A stretch of DNA of 64,000 bases, from the NCBI GenBank assembly GCA_022846095.1, contig AP025583.1, forward strand, positions 2,976,001 through 3,040,000, in the 5' to 3' direction. Below the pieces are notes generated by a model. That model was not told where the DNA came from, made no database searches, and saw only the letters and a list, made by a program, of their open reading frames with translations. The position numbers and the translations under genes are program-made. This DNA comes from Oscillospiraceae bacterium. Lineage in GTDB: Bacteria > Bacillota > Clostridia > Oscillospirales > Oscillospiraceae. Below, in pieces: positions 43,385-51,033 of this stretch (within the stretch, counting starts at the first letter, position 1; each line of letters opens with the position of its first letter).

Positions 43385-44149
43385 ATGGAATATATCATCA
43401 ACGAACTGGCCGCGCTGGCGGGCGTGTCCACGCGCACCCTGCGCTACTACGACCAGATCGGCCTGCTCAGCCCCGGCCGCACCACCCGGACGGGCTACCG
43501 GGTGTACGGCCCCGCCCAGGTGGACCGCCTCCAGCACATCCTGTTCTACCGCGCGCTGGGCCTGCCCCTGGGGCAGATCCGCGATCTGCTGGACGACCCC
43601 GGCTTCGACCGCGCGGCGGCGCTGCGCAGCCACCTGGCCGAACTGGAGCAGGAGCGCGCGCGGCTGGATTCCCTCATCCTGACGCTGAAAACGTCCATAG
43701 AGGACGAGAAAGGGGGACATACCATGTCCGACGAAGAGAAATTCGAGTGCTTCAAGCGGGAGGCCCTGGCGGAGAACGAGCGCGCCTACGGCGATGAAAT
43801 CCGCGCCCGGTACGGCGGCGACGCCGCGGCGGCCGGCAACGACAAGTTTTCCAAGCTCACCCGGGAGGAGTACGCCCGCATGGAGGAACTGGGCGCGGAG
43901 ATCCGCGCCCGTCTGGAGGCCGCCGTGGCCGCGGGCCTGGATCCGGCGGGGGAGGAGGGCCGCGCCCTGGCCGCCCTGCACCGGGACTGGCTGGCCTTCA
44001 CCTGGCCAAGCTACAGCCCCCAGGCCCACGCTGGCCTGGCGGAGGGCTACGTGGCCGACCCGCGCTTCACCGCCTACTACGACCGCGCCCGCGCGGGCTG
44101 CGCCGCCTTCCTGCGCGACGCAATCCTGGCCTACACCAAGGCCCTGTAA
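43385..44149 (+). CDS. MerR-family regulator with TipA-like ligand domain
   Basis: A 254-residue regulator. The N-terminal winged helix (INELAALAGVSTRTLRYYDQ, then GLLSPGRTTRTGYRVYG) is typical MerR; a coiled coil follows at about 85-115. The C-terminal half (residues 150-250), with EEYARMEELGAEIRARLEAA and the HRDWLAFTWPSYSPQAHAGL stretch, resembles the TipAS/antibiotic-recognition domain. The ATG at 43385 follows AGGAGG; the ORF also contains an internal ATG near 43724. The 19-bp promoter spacer suggests autoactivation. Inducer unknown, possibly a peptide antibiotic or other hydrophobic compound. Confidence 0.88.
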   Translation: MEYIINELAALAGVSTRTLRYYDQIGLLSPGRTTRTGYRVYGPAQVDRLQHILFYRALGLPLGQIRDLLDDPGFDRAAALRSHLAELEQERARLDSLILTLKTSIEDEKGGHTMSDEEKFECFKREALAENERAYGDEIRARYGGDAAAAGNDKFSKLTREEYARMEELGAEIRARLEAAVAAGLDPAGEEGRALAALHRDWLAFTWPSYSPQAHAGLAEGYVADPRFTAYYDRARAGCAAFLRDAILAYTKAL

Positions 44150-44158
44150 GCGCCGAAC

Positions 44159-44194
44159 GGCCCCCGGCTCTAAAAAGAAGCCGGGGGCCGGTTT
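44159..44194 (+). terminator. Terminator of the MerR gene
   Basis: GGCCCCCGGCT and its complement around a nine-base loop, then GGTTTT. It lies between convergent genes. Confidence 0.82.
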
Positions 44195-44196
44195 TC

Positions 44197-44445
44197 CTAT
44201 GCCTGCTGTGCCTGCTTGAGGGCCTGGGCCAGCTGGTCGGGGCAGGAGGTGGGCTTGAAGCCGCAGCGGATGCCCTCCAGCCTGCCGATCACCTCGTCCA
44301 CGGGCATCCCCCGGACCAGGGCGGACAGGCCCTGCAAATTGCCGCTGCACCCGCCCAGGATATGCACGGAGCGGACGGTGCCCTCCTCCACCTCAATAGT
44401 CATCTTCTGGGAACACACGCCCCGCGGGCGGTAGCTGATGGTCAT
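44197..44445 (-). CDS. TSCPD-domain protein (TIGR03905 family)
   Basis: An 82-residue protein with the TSCPD motif that names its family (GFKPTSCPDQLAQAL), plus Cys residues in RPRGVCSQ and LGGCSGNLQG that could bind a metal. The same module occurs at the end of some ribonucleotide reductases and as small stand-alone proteins in Clostridia; function is not established. AAGGAGG lies before the ATG. Its promoter overlaps that of the divergent TetR-type gene. Confidence 0.9.
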   Translation of the reverse strand: MTISYRPRGVCSQKMTIEVEEGTVRSVHILGGCSGNLQGLSALVRGMPVDEVIGRLEGIRCGFKPTSCPDQLAQALKQAQQA

Positions 44446-44478
44446 GTTCGCGTCCTCCTTGCGTCGTCGTTAGGAGGT

Positions 44479-44536
44479 ATTATAGTAGTCCGGACCCTAA
44501 AAATCAATTGTCCGGTTGCACGAGATATGGTATACT
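44479..44536. promoter_or_regulatory. Back-to-back promoters with shared inverted repeat
   Basis: Minus strand: TTGATT (44507-44502) and TATAAT (44484-44479), 17-bp spacer, for the TSCPD gene. Plus strand: TTGTCC (44508-44513) and TATACT (44531-44536), 17-bp spacer, for the TetR-type gene. CCGGAC (44490) and GTCCGG (44510) form an inverted repeat that touches both, a plausible operator for the TetR-type protein. Confidence 0.7.
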
Positions 44537-44573
44537 GAGTTTAATTTTTCTGACGTTTGCGAGGTGACACGCC

Positions 44574-45128
44574 ATGTCTCAGACCACCAAGCGCGCCCTG
44601 GCAGCCTCCCTGAAGGCGCTGCTGTCCCAGCGCTGCCTGGACAACATCACGGTGAAGGACATCGTGGAGGACTGCGAGGTCAACCGCCAGACCTTTTACT
44701 ACCACTTTCAGGACATCTACGACCTGCTGCGCTGGACCTTCGAGCAGGAGGCGGAGCGCCTGCTGGCCGGGAAGAAGGACACCGACACCTGGCAGGAGGG
44801 CTTTCTGAGCACCTTCCGCTACGTGCTGGCCAACCGCGCCATGGTGCTCCATGTGTTCCGCTCCGGCGGGCGGGACCACCTGGACCGCTATCTTTACGCC
44901 ATGGTCCACCAGCTCATGTACCACGTGATGGACGAGAGCTGCGGCGACCTGGACATCGGCGAGGCCGACAAGTCCTTTATCGCGGACTTTTACAAATACG
45001 CCTTCGTGGGCATTATGCTGGACTGGATCCGGGACGACATGAAGGCCGACCCGGAGGTCATCGTGGCGCGGGTGGCCCGGCTGGTGGAGGGGGACTTCCG
45101 CCGGGGGGCCGAGCGCTTCGCCCGGTAA
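44574..45128 (+). CDS. TetR-family regulator (DhaS-like C-terminal domain)
   Basis: A 184-residue regulator. Residues 5-50 form the TetR helix-turn-helix (ALAASLKALLSQRCLDNITV then IVEDCEVNRQTFYYHFQDIY). The C-terminal domain (YLYAMVHQLMYHVM and ADFYKYAFVGIMLDWIRDDM) resembles TetR_C_8/DhaS proteins, which act with dihydroxyacetone-kinase-type ligands in Lactococcus; no such kinase gene is near. It is divergent from the TSCPD gene and the shared promoter region suggests joint control. Confidence 0.87.
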   Translation: MSQTTKRALAASLKALLSQRCLDNITVKDIVEDCEVNRQTFYYHFQDIYDLLRWTFEQEAERLLAGKKDTDTWQEGFLSTFRYVLANRAMVLHVFRSGGRDHLDRYLYAMVHQLMYHVMDESCGDLDIGEADKSFIADFYKYAFVGIMLDWIRDDMKADPEVIVARVARLVEGDFRRGAERFAR

Positions 45129-45130
45129 AA

Positions 45131-46816
45131 TCAGTCCTGCCCGAACCGCGCGGCGATCCCTGCGGCCACCCGGTCCTCCAGGCCGGCGGGGACGTTCTCC
45201 CCCTGCGCCGCCGCCGCGTCCCGGTATTCCCGCGCCTGCTCCTCGGAGATGCGCTCAACGCCCGTGAGCTGCCCCGACGCGTCCCGGACCGCCGCCAGGT
45301 TCACGGTGCCGGCGTCGTCCGTCCACAGCGTGTAGAACCACCCGTCCGCAACCCGGTCCACGAAGCAGTTTACCCGCTGTCCGTCGTAGTAGAGCCCCCC
45401 GTCCGCCGGGGAGTAAGTGATGCCGAAGGGCTGATACTGCCCGTATTTGTCCGATCCAACCTGGGCGGTGTCCCGAGCGATTACGTTTTCCGTGACCATC
45501 GGGGCGGAGCCGGACAGCTCCTCCGCAAAAAAGGCGTCATAGTATTCCTGCGCCTTCTGCGCGGAGATCTCCTCCACGCCCGTGAGGGCGCCGGCGGCAT
45601 TCCGGACGGCGGACAGGTTTACCTGCCCGCCGCCGTCCAGGTAGAAGGCCTCCGCCTGCGCTCCCTCGTCCGCAAACAGCCGCACCGGCTGCCCGTTGTA
45701 GAGCAGCTTTGTGCCGTCCTCCGAGATTGAGAGCCCGAACGGGGCGTACCGGGCATAGGTGCCGGGTTCGGGAAGTATGGCGACGGAAATCCAGGGCGTC
45801 ACCGCACCGTCTCCGCCGTTGATCGACGGGCTTTGCGCCTGCGCTTTTGCGGGGAGCGCAATGCCCGTGCCCAATGTGAGCAGGAGCATACCGCAGAGCA
45901 CCGCCACGCCCGCTCTTTTTTTACTCATATCCATAATGGAAAAAATACGTGTTTTCATACCTTGTTTGCCTCCATAAAAATGAGTGGATAGCGCTGTTTT
46001 CAGCTTTGATTTGTATCTGATTACGCCGATAATCGCCTCGCTGTAGGACTGGCGCGTGTCGGCGTCCGTGCTGCGCACCACCGCTTCGTCGCAGGACTGC
46101 TCGCACTGGGCTTCAACGGCCTTCGCCATCAGGCAGATCACGGGGTTGAACCAGTGGACGGCGGTTGCGAGCAGCAGCAGGCCTTTGTACCACAGATCCC
46201 TGCGCCTGTAGTGGACCAGCTCGTGCTTGAGGATAAAGCGCAGGTCCTCCTGCGCAAAGTCCGTGCCGGGCAGCAGGATGCGGGGCCTAGCAAGCCCGAT
46301 CAGCATGGGGCTGCCGATGCAGTCGCAGGCCAGCAGGCCGATCTCCCGGGAAATGCCCATCTCGGCTTTCAGGCTTTGGAGCAGGGCCGCCGCCCGCCCG
46401 TCCGTAACGGGCCGGCTCCAGCGCCCGGTCAGGCGCAGAAAGCGGCAATGCTTCACCGCGTGGCAGGCGAGCACCGCCACCATGCCCGCCAGCCACACCG
46501 CCGCCGCAAGCTGCCACCACGCGGCGGCGGGGACGGCGGCGGGGAGCGCGGGCCCGGCGGGGGCGGGGACGGGAACCCCGCCCCCCAGGTCCATCACCGG
46601 CGCGGCCGCGCCGCCCGGCAGATCCAGCCGGACGATGGGAGCGCCGAGCCGCGGCCGGAAGGGGATAATCAGCCCGATCACGAGGACGAGCCACGCGTAA
46701 TAGCGGCTTTTGACGCTGTAGCGCCTCGCCAAAAGCGGCGTCGCCGCCATATAGGCCAGCGCCAGCGCCGACATGGTGGCGGAGCACACCAGCAGCGTAA
46801 TCACAAAGTCCTCCAT
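45131..46816 (-). CDS. M56-family membrane protease with duplicated C-terminal domain
   Basis: A 561-residue BlaR1-like protein. Helices at about 5-28, 38-54, 100-122 and 298-320 enclose the protease domain with FILKHELVHYRRRD (HELVH 198-202) and EQSCDEAVV. The external region contains two tandem repeats of about 85 residues: YARYAPFGLSIS..VNLSAVRNAAGALTGVEEIS and YGQYQPFGITYS..VNLAAVRDASGQLTGVERIS. No penicillin-binding domain is present. The ATG at 46816 follows GGAGGGAG; the frame continues upstream into the repressor gene. It pairs with the BlaI-type gene that ends one base before its start. Confidence 0.85.
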   Translation of the reverse strand: MEDFVITLLVCSATMSALALAYMAATPLLARRYSVKSRYYAWLVLVIGLIIPFRPRLGAPIVRLDLPGGAAAPVMDLGGGVPVPAPAGPALPAAVPAAAWWQLAAAVWLAGMVAVLACHAVKHCRFLRLTGRWSRPVTDGRAAALLQSLKAEMGISREIGLLACDCIGSPMLIGLARPRILLPGTDFAQEDLRFILKHELVHYRRRDLWYKGLLLLATAVHWFNPVICLMAKAVEAQCEQSCDEAVVRSTDADTRQSYSEAIIGVIRYKSKLKTALSTHFYGGKQGMKTRIFSIMDMSKKRAGVAVLCGMLLLTLGTGIALPAKAQAQSPSINGGDGAVTPWISVAILPEPGTYARYAPFGLSISEDGTKLLYNGQPVRLFADEGAQAEAFYLDGGGQVNLSAVRNAAGALTGVEEISAQKAQEYYDAFFAEELSGSAPMVTENVIARDTAQVGSDKYGQYQPFGITYSPADGGLYYDGQRVNCFVDRVADGWFYTLWTDDAGTVNLAAVRDASGQLTGVERISEEQAREYRDAAAAQGENVPAGLEDRVAAGIAARFGQD

Positions 46817-46817
46817 C

Positions 46818-47195
46818 TTACTCCCTCCGCTGCTTCGCCCACCGCAGCAAATCGTCAATATCGTCGTCCGACAACGCCTTGTCGTCATAGAGCGTGCTCA
46901 CAAGATCCAGCAGGGAATTGTCGTGGTACTGCCGCATAAAGCTGCTCGTTTCAAACCTCAGGTAGTCGTCCCTGCCGACCAGGGGAAAGTAGATGCGCTC
47001 CTTGCCGCGCTTGTCCGTGCTTAAAAATCCCCGTTCCACCAGCCGGAGCATGAGGGAAATGACGGTCTGCGCTTTCCAGCCCCGTTCGGTTCCAAGCCGC
47101 TCCATAATCAGATTCGTTGTAATCGGAGGTTCGTTCGCCCACACCACCTTCATAATGTCAAACTCCGCGTCCGGTAGTTTTTTCATCTGCTCCAT
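46818..47195 (-). CDS. BlaI/MecI-family repressor (second pair)
   Basis: A 125-residue BlaI-type winged helix: LPDAEFDIMKVVWANEPPIT, ERGWKAQTVISLMLRLVERG, and a C-terminal helical part ending DDIDDLLRWAKQ. The match to the family is stronger than for the first pair. The start at 47195 is set by homology and a GGAGCTGAG stretch; the frame is open to 47234. Palindromes upstream (47213-47284) are likely its operators. The M56 gene follows with one base between. Confidence 0.9.
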   Translation of the reverse strand: MEQMKKLPDAEFDIMKVVWANEPPITTNLIMERLGTERGWKAQTVISLMLRLVERGFLSTDKRGKERIYFPLVGRDDYLRFETSSFMRQYHDNSLLDLVSTLYDDKALSDDDIDDLLRWAKQRRE

Positions 47196-47212
47196 AAACT
47201 CAGCTCCATTCA

Positions 47213-47284
47213 AGACAATTGTCTGTATCGTCATTCTACAACTGTCTTAGTTGTTTGTCAAGCACATTTTCGGCAGTTGTAGAA
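47213..47284. promoter_or_regulatory. Operator cluster of the second BlaI-M56 pair
   Basis: AGACAATTGTCT is a perfect palindrome at 47213. TTCTACAACTGTC (47234) is repeated as its complement GGCAGTTGTAGAA (47272), and ACAACT-N5-AGTTGT lies within. The ACAACTGT half-sites resemble the ACA-NN-TGT core of BlaI/MecI boxes. Confidence 0.65.
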
Positions 47285-47306
47285 AATTTAATTCATACAC
47301 ATATGG

Positions 47307-47337
47307 GGCGGTGTCGCAAGTTGCGACACCGCCTTTT
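47307..47337 (+). terminator. Hairpin with T tail
   Basis: GGCGGTGTCGCAA and its complement with a one-base centre, followed by TTTTCT. No plus-strand gene ends just before it, so it may insulate the next gene. Confidence 0.6.
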
Positions 47338-47402
47338 CTCTGTCTATGGCGCACCGCCCGCCGCCCCGGTAGAATGGGATGGTGTAAAAGGAGGGGATGC
47401 CC

Positions 47403-48353
47403 GTGGAGGGGCGGCAGTTTTATTTTGTGGGCGGCGGGTACGCCGCCCTGACCGGGGCCGCGCTACTGCTGCGGGAGTACGGCGCCGCGGGGCAGCGCAT
47501 CCACGTCCTGCCCCACCGGGGCGCGCCCTGCGCCCCCGCCCTGCTCCCCCTGCGGGAGGCGCTGGAGGCGGCGGGGGTGGACTTCCACCCCGGCGCGGCG
47601 GCCGGGCTCTCCCTGGAGGAGGGGGAGGGCCTCACCGTCACCGCCGTCCACTACAGCGCCCCCCGGGAGGAGGGCTACCTCCAGCTCCACGAGGGGGATT
47701 TCTGCTTCTGGACCTGCGGCAGCCCCGCCGACTGCGCCGCCTCCGGCTCCCTGGGCGCCCCCGCCCCCTTCCGGGCGGACGATCCCCCCTCCTTCTCCCT
47801 CTGGGCCCGGATCGCCGCCGCCCGGCCCGGCCTGGGCAGTCCCGCCCCCTTCCTGGCCGACCCGGCGCGCAGCGCCCGCATCCGCTTTACCGCCGTCTTC
47901 CGGGGCGCGCCCCCCGCCCCGGGGGCGCTGCCCCGGACCCTGCCCGGCTCCCCCTGGGCGCTGGCGCTGCGCCCGCCCCGCCCCGCCCCCGCCGGGGAGG
48001 GGGAGGAGTTCACGCTGGAGGGCTGGGTGGGGCGGGCGGACCGGCCGGGCGCCCTGGTGGGAAAGCCCGCCCTGGCCTGCACCGGGGCGGAGCTTCTGCG
48101 GGAGGTCCTTTTCTGCCTGGGGGCGGAGGCCCTGCGCCCCGCCCTGCTGGACGCGGCCTTCACCCTGCTGCCCTACGCCGGGGCCCGCGCCCTGCCCCAC
48201 GCCCCCGGCGACCTGCCCGCCCCGGTGCCCCCCGGCTCGGAAAACCTGGCGGTGCTCGGCCTGTTCTCCGGCCCGGGCAGCCCCTCGCTCCACCCCGCGC
48301 GGTACGCCGCGGCCTCCGCCCGGACGGCGGTGCGCCTGCTGATGGAAAAGTAA
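47403..48353 (+). CDS. Short oleate-hydratase (MCRA)-like flavoprotein
   Basis: A 316-residue protein whose start, GRQFYFVGGGYAALTGAALL, matches the FAD-binding N-terminus of oleate hydratases (myosin-cross-reactive antigens), and whose end, PPGSENLAVLGLFSG then ASARTAVRLL, matches their C-terminal part. The family normally has 560-590 residues, so the middle (substrate-binding) portion is missing or extremely reduced. Whether it still hydrates unsaturated fatty acids is doubtful. GTG at 47403 is 8 bp after AAGGAGG; the ATG at 47397 is only 2 bp away. Very GC-rich. Confidence 0.6.
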   Translation: MEGRQFYFVGGGYAALTGAALLLREYGAAGQRIHVLPHRGAPCAPALLPLREALEAAGVDFHPGAAAGLSLEEGEGLTVTAVHYSAPREEGYLQLHEGDFCFWTCGSPADCAASGSLGAPAPFRADDPPSFSLWARIAAARPGLGSPAPFLADPARSARIRFTAVFRGAPPAPGALPRTLPGSPWALALRPPRPAPAGEGEEFTLEGWVGRADRPGALVGKPALACTGAELLREVLFCLGAEALRPALLDAAFTLLPYAGARALPHAPGDLPAPVPPGSENLAVLGLFSGPGSPSLHPARYAAASARTAVRLLMEK

Positions 48354-48356
48354 GCG

Positions 48357-48385
48357 TTGACTTTCCCCCCGCTCCGCACTATAAT
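48357..48385 (+). promoter_or_regulatory. Promoter of the antiporter gene
   Basis: TTGACT and TATAAT with a 17-bp spacer directly after the previous stop codon. Confidence 0.75.
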
Positions 48386-48455
48386 GACTGGTCGTGACGC
48401 GGCTGACGGTCCTTTTGACCGATTTCAGCCGCTTTCGCACGAAGGAGCGTGGAAA

Positions 48456-49751
48456 ATGGAGAGTTATCACTATCTGTTCGACCTGGCCGTGGTGCTGCTG
48501 GCCACCAAGCTGCTGGGTATGTTCACCCGTAAATTCGCGATGCCCCAGGTGGTGGGGGCCCTGCTGGCCGGGCTGCTGCTGGGCCCCGCCATGCTGGGCG
48601 TGCTGCACGAGACCACCCTGCTGGACCAGATCTCCGAGCTGGGGGTCATCGTGCTCATGTTCAACGCCGGGCTGGAGACCGACGTGACCGAGCTCAAGCG
48701 CTCGGGCAAGGCCGCCTTCATCATCGCCCTCATCGGCGTGCTGCTGCCCCTGGCCGGGGGCTTCGCCCTGGCCGCCGCCTTCAACCGGGAGCCGGGCGCC
48801 CTGCTCCAAAATATCTTCGTGGGCGTGATCCTCACCGCCACCTCCGTGAGCATCACGGTGGAGACCCTGAAGGAGCTGGGCAAGCTCTCCACCCGCTCGG
48901 GCAACGCCATTCTGGGCGCCGCCCTCATTGACGACGTGCTGGGCATCGTGGCCCTGACCCTGGTCACCAGCATGGCGGGCGAGGGGGCCAACCTGCTGCT
49001 GGTGCTGCTGAAAATCGTCCTGTTCTTCGGCCTGAGCCTGGCCGTGGGCCTGCTGCTCCACAAGCTGGCCGACAAGTGGTTTTCCCACTACGACCGGGAC
49101 AAGCGCCGCTTCATCGTGGTGGCCTTCTCCCTGTGCCTGCTCTACGCCTACGTGGCCGAGACGGTCTTCGGCGTGGCCGACATCACGGGGGCCTACATCG
49201 CGGGGCTGATCCTGTCCAAGACCCCCCGGGTCACCTATCTGCAAAACCGGTTCGACACCCTGTCCTACATGCTGCTCTCCCCCGTCTTTTTCGCCAGCAT
49301 CGGCCTGAAGGTGGAGCTGCCCTCCATGACCGGGAGCATCGTGCTCTTCTCGGTGCTGCTGCTGCTCATCGCCGTCATCACCAAGGTGGCGGGCTGCGGC
49401 CTGGGGGCCAGGCTGTGCGGCTACACCGGCTCGGACTCCCTGCGCATCGGCATCGGCATGATCAGCCGCGGCGAGGTGGCCCTCATCGTGGCCAACAACG
49501 GTATGCGCTACGGGCTGATGAAGCAGGCGTTTTTCGGCCCGGTGGTCATCATGGTCATCGCCACCACCATCCTCACCCCTGTGTTCCTCAAGCTGGTCTA
49601 CCGCGGCAGGGAGAAGGACTACAGCGAGCTCATGGAGAGCCAGCTGGTCAACGCCTTCGAGGAGGCCGAGGACTTCGACATCGCCAGCCAGATGCTGCTG
49701 GAGGATCACGAGGCCCTGTGCAAGTCCGGGGAATGCCAGGACAACCAATAG
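48456..49751 (+). CDS. CPA2-family cation/proton antiporter
   Basis: A 431-residue membrane protein with about 12 helices of the Na+/H+ exchanger CPA2 type (KefB/NapA group). The opening LFDLAVVLLATKLLGMFTRK, GALLAGLLLGPAMLG, the repeat GVIVLMFNAGLETDVTELK, the ion-binding ALIDDVLGIVAL (paired Asp) and MISRGEVALIV near 355 are all family features. A KTN/RCK domain is absent. The ATG at 48456 follows GAAGGAG; the longer frame includes the promoter. Its 3' end overlaps the broken gene on the other strand by about 100 bp. Confidence 0.92.
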   Translation: MESYHYLFDLAVVLLATKLLGMFTRKFAMPQVVGALLAGLLLGPAMLGVLHETTLLDQISELGVIVLMFNAGLETDVTELKRSGKAAFIIALIGVLLPLAGGFALAAAFNREPGALLQNIFVGVILTATSVSITVETLKELGKLSTRSGNAILGAALIDDVLGIVALTLVTSMAGEGANLLLVLLKIVLFFGLSLAVGLLLHKLADKWFSHYDRDKRRFIVVAFSLCLLYAYVAETVFGVADITGAYIAGLILSKTPRVTYLQNRFDTLSYMLLSPVFFASIGLKVELPSMTGSIVLFSVLLLLIAVITKVAGCGLGARLCGYTGSDSLRIGIGMISRGEVALIVANNGMRYGLMKQAFFGPVVIMVIATTILTPVFLKLVYRGREKDYSELMESQLVNAFEEAEDFDIASQMLLEDHEALCKSGECQDNQ

Positions 49752-50997
49752 TCCAAAGAAGGAGCCGCCCCTTAAGCTCGGTCCCGGTGGGGAAGATCCG
49801 CACGCGGCGGGCGATCCCGGCCTGGAACTGCTCCGCCTGGAGCCTGGAGCGGGCCAGACGCTGGGCCGACTCCTCCGGGGGCATGGCGATTACGCCCAGG
49901 ATCCCCTCGGAGTGGACGCAGGCGTCCGGCTTCAGCCGCACGCCGGGCAGACCGGCCAGCCGCTCCAGCAGCTCCCGCTCCCGCCCGGCGATCTGCTCCA
50001 GACGCACCGTGCGCCGCAGCAGGTCCAGGGCCAGGTAGTCCGGCTGCACGTCGATGACCAGCACCTCCCGCCGGTCCAGGGAGAGCACCCCGGCCACGCA
50101 GGCGGCCAGCTCGTTCAGATCCGCGTGGTCCAGCACCACGCCGTCCAGCCAGAGCTCGGTCTTTTGGAAGAGGTTGGCCTCCCCGCCCGGGGCGCTCCCC
50201 TCCTCCACCACATCCAGGCGCATGTCCAGCAGCGGGGCGTCGACAATGGCCGCGCCGATGTCCAGGAAGTCAATGTCCTCCCGCGCCAGCGCCGGGATGT
50301 CCGCGATCTGAATCCCCTTGGCGAAGGCCAGCTTCACCTGCTCCCGCAGCCCGCATTCCCGCAGCCGCCGGGATACGGCGCGCACGTCCTCCTCCTCGCC
50401 CGTGTCCACCATAACGATGTCCGCGCCCAGCCGGACGGCCTGCTCCGCCTGCGCCGCAATCTCGCCGGAAGGGCTTTTGAGCTGAATGACCCTGGTCATC
50501 TCGCCAAGCTGTTCCGCCGCCGCCAGCGCCTGGGGCACGCCGCCCAGGAGTTTGACGTAGTTCTTGTCCAGATAGAGGAAGGGGGGCTCGGCAATCCGGC
50601 AGTGGGCGCCGCCCAGCGTCACCGCGCCGCGCACCAGCTGCTTGAGCTCCGGCGGCATCTTCTTCCAGGCGCCGGCCACGATCTCCAGCCGCCCGTCCGC
50701 CGCCGCCACCGCGCTGCGGGCCGCGGTGGCGATGCCGGAGGCCTTGGACATCAGGCCCATGAGGCTCTCCTCCGCCAGGGCGATCTGCTTAGGCGTGCCC
50801 CGAAGCAGCATGACCGTCTCGCCCCGCTCTACCGCGCTGCCGGGCTCCAGATAATAGGCAACCTCCAGCCCCAGCTCCTCCGCCCTCCGGCGGGCCTCGC
50901 CGCTGCCGGCCAGAAGGCCCGCCCGCTCGGCGGTGATCGCCGCGCTGCGGCACCGTTCGCCGCAGCCGCGGAAGAGCGTGTCCCTGACGTCCTGCAT
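49648..50997 (-). pseudogene. Quinolinate-phosphoribosyltransferase-like gene, 3' end replaced
   Basis: A 449-codon frame. Residues 1-270 match the NadC/ModD fold: ETVMLLRGTPKQIALAEESL, MGLMSKASGIATAARSAV, the GGAHCRIAEPPFLYLDKNYV stretch and VDTGEEEDVRAVSRRLRECG. Residues 275-415 form a second region ending RVRIFPTGTELKG, reminiscent of the STGNEL motif of CinA/MoeA-type molybdopterin-binding domains. The last 34 codons (from about 49750) are only the complement of the antiporter gene and look random, so the original 3' part is probably lost. GGAGGG lies before the ATG at 50997. It is the last gene of the 58.7-49.6 kb operon. Confidence 0.65.
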
Positions 50998-51033
50998 CGC
51001 CATTTCCCTCCATCCTGTGCCGTGCATGGCGGC

